From positions 26,534-47,421 of the forward strand of contig JAESUT010000058.1 of NCBI GenBank assembly GCA_016762995.1: a stretch of 20,888 bases of DNA. Direction: 5' to 3'. Position numbers and translations under genes: made by a program. This document shows positions 15,262 to 20,888 of this stretch, in pieces. The DNA comes from Gammaproteobacteria bacterium. GTDB taxonomy: Bacteria > Pseudomonadota > Gammaproteobacteria > Pseudomonadales > Pseudohongiellaceae. Within the stretch, counting starts at the first letter, position 1. Each line of letters begins with the position of its first letter. A model generated the notes under the pieces. That model was given only the letters and a program-made list of their open reading frames with translations, searched no databases and was not told the DNA's origin.

Positions 15262-16017
15262 CTAAAGGTATCCCTGTAATTTAACTTCGATGTTTCTCGG
15301 ATTCTCTCCCTCCGCTATTGAAACAATGCCATTTACTATCATCTCTCGATGCTGCGATTGCGCGTTCACAAGTGTTTTAAGTTTGTTTGCCATGGGTAGG
15401 AATATTAGATTGGCGAGACCAACGCCATAGATAGTAGCCACAAACGCTACAGCGATGCCCGGGCCCAACGCGGCCGGATCGGCAAGGTTATTCATTACAT
15501 GAATCAATCCCATTACTGCGCCTATAATACCTATAGTCGGCGAGTAACCTCCAAAGCCCTCGAACACCTTTGCCGCTAGTAGGTCTTTGTTCTCATTCAT
15601 CTCCAGTTCCAACTCAAGCACGTTTCTGATTGTCTCCGGCTCACTGCCATCTGCAAGCATCTGCAAACCACTTCGAGAAAAGCTATCGCTCTCTTGCTCC
15701 GCTATTCTCTGCAGGCTCAACAATCCTTCTTGTCTCGCTATCTGTCCCCACTCGACGATTTTTCCAATCATCGCCTCACTATCGATCTCCGGTGGGCGGA
15801 TCATCCACTCGATCTTCTTCATACTTTGTAGAAATACATTTAAAGGCGTCTGAATCATTACAGCACCCAAGGTACCTCCGAAGACAATAACAAACGCGGT
15901 GAAGATCATAAGGGATTCTGTATGCCCCCCCTCAAGGATATTACCGCCTATAATTGCACCCACGCCGCACAGCAGCCCGAGTATGGTCATAATGTCTATC
16001 GAACCTTTTTTCTTCAC
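15262..16017 (-). CDS. motC: Flagellar stator protein MotC (MotA family)
   Basis: Ion-channel and torque-generating half of the stator. The 251-residue product starts at a GTG (MKKKGSIDIMTILG); an ATG 9 codons later would remove the basic N-terminus. Four membrane segments lie near residues 10-28, 35-57, 155-178 and 186-209. The large cytoplasmic loop between the second and third holds the FliG-facing residues. Arg95 matches Arg90 of E. coli MotA, but Gln103 stands where Glu98 would be. GGYSPTIGIIGAVMGLIHVM contains the conserved channel proline, and AEGENPRNIEVKLQGYL is the usual C-terminus. The sequence matches Pseudomonas MotC more than MotA. No che genes separate it from fliA. Confidence 0.93.
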   Translation of the reverse strand: MKKKGSIDIMTILGLLCGVGAIIGGNILEGGHTESLMIFTAFVIVFGGTLGAVMIQTPLNVFLQSMKKIEWMIRPPEIDSEAMIGKIVEWGQIARQEGLLSLQRIAEQESDSFSRSGLQMLADGSEPETIRNVLELELEMNENKDLLAAKVFEGFGGYSPTIGIIGAVMGLIHVMNNLADPAALGPGIAVAFVATIYGVGLANLIFLPMANKLKTLVNAQSQHREMIVNGIVSIAEGENPRNIEVKLQGYL

Positions 16018-16095
16018 ATCTCACACCTAGCTGTTCTGCAGCGCATTCTCTCTACAGGGCAATTCAATTTTAAATTTGGCCACCGCTGGCAACCT

Positions 16096-16821
16096 TTAGA
16101 GATCCTTTTCGTCGTACTTCGATCGCATTCGCGTGCGAATTCGACCCACCGCTTGCGAGTGAACCTGGCACACACGTGATTCACTTACATTTAGTACTTC
16201 ACTTATCTCTCTAAGGTTCAGGCCCTTGTTGTAATAGAGCACAACAACCATCTGCTCCTGCTTGGGCAAATTTTCTATGACTCCTGCAAGAGCTTTACGA
16301 GTAGAATCGTCCTCAACCATAGTGAGAGGCAGATCATCAACTTGATCTGGGTCCAATATTTCTGTTTGATCCTCAAGGCTGAAAACAGTGCAACCTGCAA
16401 CAGCCTCCAACATTTCTGCATACTCGGTTATTGAGACACCAAGCTCCACCGCGATCTCTCTATCCGTTGCAGTCTCTCCAGTCCTATTCTCGACAGTCTT
16501 GATCGCTTGAGACAGTTGGCGTGACTTCTGCTGCACAGATCTTGGCATCCATGAATCGCGCCTCAGCTCATCCAAGATTGCCCCGCGAATGCGAATGCTT
16601 GCATAGGACTTAAACTCCGCGCCTTGATTCCCCTCGTACGCTCTGGACGCCTCCAGTAATCCGATCATTCCTACTTGAATCAAGTCGTCGACCGATTTCC
16701 CTGGAGGCAATCTTAAACTAACGTGATGTGCGATTATTTTGACCAGCGATAAATGATTCTCGAAAAGCGCATTGCGTGAAGCAGCGTCTAGCGTATTGTA
16801 GTGTTTGGCCATCGTGTTCAT
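16096..16821 (-). CDS. fliA: Flagellar sigma factor sigma-28 (FliA)
   Basis: Directs RNA polymerase to late flagellar promoters such as flagellin and flgM, and is inhibited by FlgM. The 241-residue protein has region 2 (about 25-95: VDDLIQVGMIGLLEASRAYE, then FKSYASIRIRGAILDELRRDSW), region 3 (about 96-150, with TDREIAVELGVS) and region 4 (about 178-235: LPKQEQMVVVLYYNKGLNLREI and the helix-turn-helix VSESRVCQVHSQAVGRIRTR). The length agrees with E. coli FliA (239). Its ATG overlaps the fleN stop (ATGA), showing translational coupling; a second ATG three codons in is possible. The order flhA-flhF-fleN-fliA is typical of polar flagellates. Confidence 0.96.
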   Translation of the reverse strand: MNTMAKHYNTLDAASRNALFENHLSLVKIIAHHVSLRLPPGKSVDDLIQVGMIGLLEASRAYEGNQGAEFKSYASIRIRGAILDELRRDSWMPRSVQQKSRQLSQAIKTVENRTGETATDREIAVELGVSITEYAEMLEAVAGCTVFSLEDQTEILDPDQVDDLPLTMVEDDSTRKALAGVIENLPKQEQMVVVLYYNKGLNLREISEVLNVSESRVCQVHSQAVGRIRTRMRSKYDEKDL

Positions 16822-17657
16822 TTGGCAAACTCCCTGCTTGAATTATCACCCCTTGCTATCTTCTCGATAAAGAATTGCATATAACCGGTACTTGACGCCG
16901 GCGCCGGCGTCTCGTCCACGCGTTTAACAATCTGCTGAAACGCGATGCTGGCCGCACAGTGAGGAAATGCCTCTACCACTGCGGATTGATTTCTAACTGC
17001 CTTCCTCAAACTCTCATCCATGGGGATACTGCCTAGCAATCCTAGAGAAACATCAAGATAGATGTCTGTCACGTTAACCAATTTTCGAAATAGCTTCTTG
17101 CCGTGATCGGAGTTTTTCACCATGTTCGGTAGAATCTGAAACGACTTAATACCGTGCTCTACATTCAATACCTTAATCAAGGAATAGGCATCTGTAATCG
17201 AAGCGGGTTCATCGCAAACTACTACAAATATTTCTTGTGCCGATTTCGTAAAATTTATTACCGAGTTTGATATGCCAGCTGCTGTATCGATAATCAGCAC
17301 ATCTACGTCTATCGGTAAGTCGTCGAAGGCGCGAATAATGTTGCCCTGCTCTTCGACAGAAAGATCTGCCATTTTCCCAATACCCGTAGAGGCAGGAATG
17401 ACCTTAATACCAAATGGTCCGTTAAAAATTACTTCTTCAAGCGTACATTGCCCCGAAATTACGTGCTGAAGATCATACTCTGGCTGTATTCCTAACATGA
17501 TATCTATGTTTGCCATACCTAGATCCGCATCCAATAGCATTACTGAGCGCCCAAGCTTCGCCAGCCCAACCGCGAGGTTTACAGAAATATTCGTTTTCCC
17601 AATCCCTCCCTTTCCCCCAGACACGGCGATTACTTTGACAGTATTGTTTTCATTCAT
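16818..17657 (-). CDS. fleN: Flagellar number regulator FleN (FlhG), MinD-like ATPase
   Basis: Limits the number of polar flagella, in Pseudomonas by antagonising the master activator FleQ, and works with FlhF. The 279-residue product is a ParA/MinD ATPase: deviant Walker A SGGKGGIGKT at residues 13-22 with the signature Lys16 and catalytic-site Lys21, LLDADLGMANIDIMLG near 41-56, and switch II DTAAG at 124-128. VVCDEPASITDAYSLIKVL and the C-terminal FFIEKIARGD match FleN closely. FleN of P. aeruginosa is 280 residues. It lies 63 bases after flhF and overlaps fliA by four bases. ATG at 17657 has an AGGG site. Confidence 0.95.
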   Translation of the reverse strand: MNENNTVKVIAVSGGKGGIGKTNISVNLAVGLAKLGRSVMLLDADLGMANIDIMLGIQPEYDLQHVISGQCTLEEVIFNGPFGIKVIPASTGIGKMADLSVEEQGNIIRAFDDLPIDVDVLIIDTAAGISNSVINFTKSAQEIFVVVCDEPASITDAYSLIKVLNVEHGIKSFQILPNMVKNSDHGKKLFRKLVNVTDIYLDVSLGLLGSIPMDESLRKAVRNQSAVVEAFPHCAASIAFQQIVKRVDETPAPASSTGYMQFFIEKIARGDNSSREFAK

Positions 17658-17720
17658 GACTAATTCCCTAACTCTTCAACTTTTCTTTTTAATTGTTTCC
17701 AATGGGCACGCAAATACTAA

Positions 17721-18917
17721 TCAAGCGTTCACCACGTGACGCACACTCTGTACATATCCTGACTGTGAAGGCCGAACACTGGGTATCAAATAGGCTTCGA
17801 CGAGCTTATTAACGAAATATTCAACTGGCGGAGAATGCAAGTCTTCGGGAATACGCTGACCATTACCCATAAACGCAATAGGTAGCTTGCTATGAATTAA
17901 TCCAGAAATCGCCGGGCCAATCGAGCTAACCTCATCAACTTTCGTCAATATTGCCCCGACCAACTGAACTTCCGAATAGGCATCTATCGTCTCTGTGACA
18001 ACAGACTCCTGCGCAGTAGCCGAGATCACTAGGTAAGGATCGATCTGCTGGTTCTCCTCCAATAGTGTTTTTATTTTTTCGATAGTTGCCACATCACGCT
18101 GGCTGATGCCTTCCGCGTCGATAATCACTAATTTGCGAACAGCGAGGCTTTCCAGAGCTGGCGTGATTTGCTCATAGCTATCTACTACCTGCACAGGAAT
18201 ACCCAACGCGCTGCCTAGTGACAACAATTTCGCTTCATCCCCCACTCGGTTTCTGTCCGTGGTAATGAAGGCAACCTGATTACGGCCATGTTTAATGGCA
18301 AACTGAGCGGCAATTTTTGCCGCCGTGGCGGTCTTTCCTACCCCTGTTGATCCTAGAAGGGCGATAATTCCACCGGTATTGAGCACATCAGTCTCAGAAC
18401 TTTTTATCACTAGTCCTAGAATTTTCTGTATGCGCCTCCAGCCCAGCTCCAAGTCGTTACACGGCAAAGCCCGACGAACTATCTTATTGCTTATATCCCT
18501 CGCCAAGCCCGCAGCCTCTAGCCTAGCAAGTAAAGCCTGACGGTTCGGTTGTCGCTTACCGCCTTCCTTCCATGAAAGTTGAGCTAGCTCGCCCTCAAAT
18601 AGCCGCCTGAGCTGCCCTAACTCCAGCTGCATATCCGCTAGTGATGAGCTTGGTTTCGTTGGCTTTGCAGGCTGATCACCGATGACTTCCCAAACATGGT
18701 CGATTTCCGGGTTATCGTCATTGTGAAGCGCTTGATCCTGATCTAACTTCTCAAGCTCGGCGGCAAGATTTTCCGGCTCATAGTCGCTGGCTGCGATGAC
18801 TTCAACCTTGTTATCTACATTCTTGCTAGAAATAAGCACAGCATCGGCCCCCAGCACTGAACGCACCTTTGCCATTGCCTGCCTCATATCGTCTTCTTGA
18901 AAACGTTCTACTCTCAC
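17721..18917 (-). CDS. flhF: Flagellar placement GTPase FlhF
   Basis: SRP-type GTPase that marks the pole where the flagellum is built. From the GTG at 18917 it is 398 residues; this start aligns the protein with the family (VRVERFQEDDMRQAMAKVRSVLGADAVLISS) and has a perfect GGAGGA site. A GTG 4 codons upstream lacks one. An acidic linker follows, then the N and G domains. G1 is GSTGVGKTATAAKIA (189-203, Lys195), the motif usually DTYR or DSYR reads DRNR (221-224), G3 is DAEG (267-270) and G4 is TKVDE (325-329). The C-terminal NGQRIPEDLH is a family hallmark. Several GTPase positions deviate from the usual residues. The gene follows flhA by 33 bases. Confidence 0.94.
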   Translation of the reverse strand: MRVERFQEDDMRQAMAKVRSVLGADAVLISSKNVDNKVEVIAASDYEPENLAAELEKLDQDQALHNDDNPEIDHVWEVIGDQPAKPTKPSSSLADMQLELGQLRRLFEGELAQLSWKEGGKRQPNRQALLARLEAAGLARDISNKIVRRALPCNDLELGWRRIQKILGLVIKSSETDVLNTGGIIALLGSTGVGKTATAAKIAAQFAIKHGRNQVAFITTDRNRVGDEAKLLSLGSALGIPVQVVDSYEQITPALESLAVRKLVIIDAEGISQRDVATIEKIKTLLEENQQIDPYLVISATAQESVVTETIDAYSEVQLVGAILTKVDEVSSIGPAISGLIHSKLPIAFMGNGQRIPEDLHSPPVEYFVNKLVEAYLIPSVRPSQSGYVQSVRHVVNA

Positions 18918-18921
18918 GGCG

Positions 18922-18927
18922 TCCTCC
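18922..18927 (-). promoter_or_regulatory. Ribosome binding site that fixes the flhF start
   Basis: GGAGGA on the minus strand lies 4 bases before the GTG at 18917-18915. The alternative GTG at 18929 would place this site inside the coding region and has only A-rich sequence before it. The downstream start also restores the usual FlhF N-terminus. Confidence 0.75.
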
Positions 18928-18950
18928 ACTCGTTCTTGTTCGCTAATAGT

Positions 18951-20888
18951 TTAGTTTGTTGGCATTGAATCTAGGCGTGCCTGGCCAATCGTTGCTATCA
19001 CCTTGATTCTCTTGTTGCTGGCGACTTCTGTGTAGGCGAGCACTTTTAATCTAGGGTTCGCACCTCTTACAAACCGGGTCAGCCAGAGCCTCAGCCGATC
19101 CGATACTAAGATCACTGGACACTGCCCATTTGCTTCCGATTGCTGGCTTTTTTCCTGAACCTCACTTAATAGGGTTTCAGCCAACCCAGGGTCGATTCCG
19201 GCAAAGCCATGACTACTGTTAGCTACAGCTGTATCAAGCAACATCTGTTCCATGTCTGGGTGTAGGGTAATAACCTGCATCTCTTCCGCCGCACCCACGA
19301 CACTTTGACAGATCGTTCTCCCCATAGAGATACGGACCGCTGATGTAAGTGCGTCTGCATTTTTCTCAGCAACACCGTGCTCGGCCAATGCCTCAAAGAT
19401 CGATCGGGTATCTCTAATGGGCACCCCTTCCTCAAGTAAGCTCTGCATAACCTTGAGAATGACCCCAAGAGGCAATGTGTCTGGCACCAAATTCTCTACC
19501 AACTTGGGAGAGGATTTGGCTAGAGCATCAATTAACTTCTGCACCTCGTCATGACCAAGCAACTGATAAGCATGTAAGCGCAAGACATGATTCATGTGGG
19601 TTGCAATCACAGTGCTGCAGTCAACGACAGTAAAGCCTTTTGATTGAGCCTCTTCTCGCTGGCCTGCCTCGATCCAAGTCGTATCTAGATTGAACGCCGG
19701 ATCTTTACCAGGAATACCCTCAAGCGTACCGAATACTTGCCCTGGGTCTATGGCCATCTCCATGCCCGGATGTACTTCGCCCTCTGCCGCAGGCACATCC
19801 AGTATCATTATTCTGTAACCGTTCGGGGGAAGACTGAGGTTGTCGCGAATATGCACTGAGTGAATTAGAAAGCCGAGGTCTTGTGAAATTTTCTTCCGCA
19901 CGCCCTTAATGCGGCCCAGCAACTCGCCTCCTTGTGTGTTGTCTACAAGTGAGATTAATCGATAGCCAACCTCTAGACCGATTATGTCTACGCCTTGCAG
20001 GTCATCCCAACCGAGTTCGGAAATTACCTCTGGCTTGTCTGCTAGGACCTGTAGATCATCAGCCTCAGTCGGAGACTCAGAAGTCTTATTAGCGATTCCA
20101 AACCCGATCCAGAACAACCCCGCCGCGATGGTCAGAAAAACCAGATTTGGCATACCCGGAATCAATCCCATCGCGCCGATGACTCCTCCACTAATAAAAA
20201 ATACTTTTGAGCTATCGAATACCTGACTTCGAATTTGACCGCCAAAATCCGCCGTCGAACCAACCCGCGTTACGATCAAAGCTGCCGCAACCGACAAGAG
20301 AAGAGAAGGTATTTGCGCGACCAATCCGTCCCCTATCGTTAAGAGAATGTAATTCGTTGCAGCTTGACTCGCCGATAGATCGTGCTGAAATACACCAATG
20401 ATGAATCCACCAACAACGTTAATGAACAGGATCAGGATGCCAGCGATAGCATCGCCTCGTACAAATTTACTAGCTCCATCCATAGCTCCATAGAAACTGG
20501 CCTCGCGAGCAATGTCCTCGCGACGCTCACGTGCAGCATCTTGATCTATAAGACCAGAATTCAGATCCGCATCGATTGCCATCTGCTTTCCTGGCATAGC
20601 GTCCAAGGTGAATCGTGCGGTGACTTCAGAAATTCTTCCTCCGCCCTTGGTAACAACAACGAAATTTATGATCACCAAAATGGTAAATACAACAAGTCCA
20701 ACTGCGTAGTTTCCTCCAACCACGAAGTCGCCAAATGCCTCTATCACCTTTCCCGCCGCACCCGTACCTTTGTGTCCTTCGAGAAGTACTACTCGAGTAG
20801 ACGCCACATTAAGTGCAAGCCTTAGCAATGTCGCCACGAGCAAAACACTCGGGAACACTCCGAAATCCAGGGGCCGGTGTGTGTAAAT
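18951..20888 (-). CDS. flhA: Flagellar type III export gate protein FlhA (N-terminus outside the window)
   Basis: Membrane component of the export gate; its cytoplasmic ring receives chaperone-substrate complexes such as FlgN-FlgK. The open frame runs to the window edge and gives 645 residues, so about 50-65 N-terminal residues are missing. It reads IYTHRPLDFGVFPSVLL at the edge, then LRLALNVASTRVVLLEGHKG, the FHIPEP-family signature. Remaining membrane helices, including FVVGGNYAVGLVVFTILVII, lie in the first 280 visible residues, with the conserved loop RFTLDAMPGKQMAIDADLNSGLID. The cytoplasmic domain includes VDCSTVIATHMNHVLRLHAYQLLGHDEVQ. A GTG at 20858 is internal and not the start. flhF, fleN and fliA follow on the same strand. 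Confidence 0.96.
   Translation of the reverse strand: MYTHRPLDFGVFPSVLLVATLLRLALNVASTRVVLLEGHKGTGAAGKVIEAFGDFVVGGNYAVGLVVFTILVIINFVVVTKGGGRISEVTARFTLDAMPGKQMAIDADLNSGLIDQDAARERREDIAREASFYGAMDGASKFVRGDAIAGILILFINVVGGFIIGVFQHDLSASQAATNYILLTIGDGLVAQIPSLLLSVAAALIVTRVGSTADFGGQIRSQVFDSSKVFFISGGVIGAMGLIPGMPNLVFLTIAAGLFWIGFGIANKTSESPTEADDLQVLADKPEVISELGWDDLQGVDIIGLEVGYRLISLVDNTQGGELLGRIKGVRKKISQDLGFLIHSVHIRDNLSLPPNGYRIMILDVPAAEGEVHPGMEMAIDPGQVFGTLEGIPGKDPAFNLDTTWIEAGQREEAQSKGFTVVDCSTVIATHMNHVLRLHAYQLLGHDEVQKLIDALAKSSPKLVENLVPDTLPLGVILKVMQSLLEEGVPIRDTRSIFEALAEHGVAEKNADALTSAVRISMGRTICQSVVGAAEEMQVITLHPDMEQMLLDTAVANSSHGFAGIDPGLAETLLSEVQEKSQQSEANGQCPVILVSDRLRLWLTRFVRGANPRLKVLAYTEVASNKRIKVIATIGQARLDSMPTN

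Noticed and set aside
16018..16095. A sigma-28 or -24/-12 promoter for motC in the fliA-motC gap
   Set aside because: TAAA boxes occur, but no GCCGATAA-like or GG-N10-GC partner is found at the right spacing.
20382..20825. 147-codon open frame on the plus strand inside flhA
   Set aside because: It is antisense to highly conserved FlhA membrane segments and has no recognisable domain; a shadow frame.

Overview
The window is an almost uninterrupted flagellar locus of a Gram-negative bacterium, very probably a gammaproteobacterium with a polar flagellum. FlgH and FlgI (L and P rings) indicate an outer membrane. FlhF and FleN, -24/-12 (sigma-54) promoters next to sigma-28-like promoters, a MotC/MotD-type stator and an FlgZ-type PilZ protein are the combination known from Pseudomonas and other polarly flagellated gammaproteobacteria. 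No IS element, tRNA, rRNA, CRISPR array or sign of a mobile island was seen. The species cannot be named from the sequence.

Layout. Positions 1-10650 (minus strand, read right to left) hold flgB-C-D-E-F-G-H-I-J-K-L and then the start of a flagellin gene cut by the window edge: rod, hook, rings, hook-filament junction and filament in assembly order. Positions 10651-11132 are a 482-base divergent regulatory region with two strong -24/-12 promoters facing away from each other and several inverted repeats. Positions 11133-13686 (plus strand) hold flgA, flgM, flgN and a PilZ gene (flgZ). Next come a possible terminator, a third -24/-12 promoter and a 116-residue GAF-like gene. Positions 14353-20888 (minus strand) hold flhA (cut by the right edge), flhF, fleN, fliA, motC and motD, ending convergently with the GAF-like gene.

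How the genes work together. FlhF and FleN set flagellar position and number, and FlhA is the export gate. FlgA and FlgI build the P ring, while FlgB/C/F/G/E with FlgD and FlgJ make rod and hook. FlgN is the likely chaperone for FlgK and FlgL. FlgM holds FliA (sigma-28) inactive until it is exported through the finished hook, after which flagellin is expressed. MotC/MotD power rotation, and FlgZ is a candidate c-di-GMP-responsive brake on that stator.

The most unusual element is a four-copy, 44-bp tandem array at the end of flgA, in which every copy re-encodes the FlgA C-terminus with its own stop codon. Other points are a -24/-12-driven orphan GAF-like gene, a FlhF with altered GTPase motifs, a glutamine in MotC where E. 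coli MotA has Glu98, a single-domain FlgJ, and no chemotaxis genes at the two places where Pseudomonas carries them. I see no clearly new multi-gene system; most of the window is a recognisable flagellar cluster.
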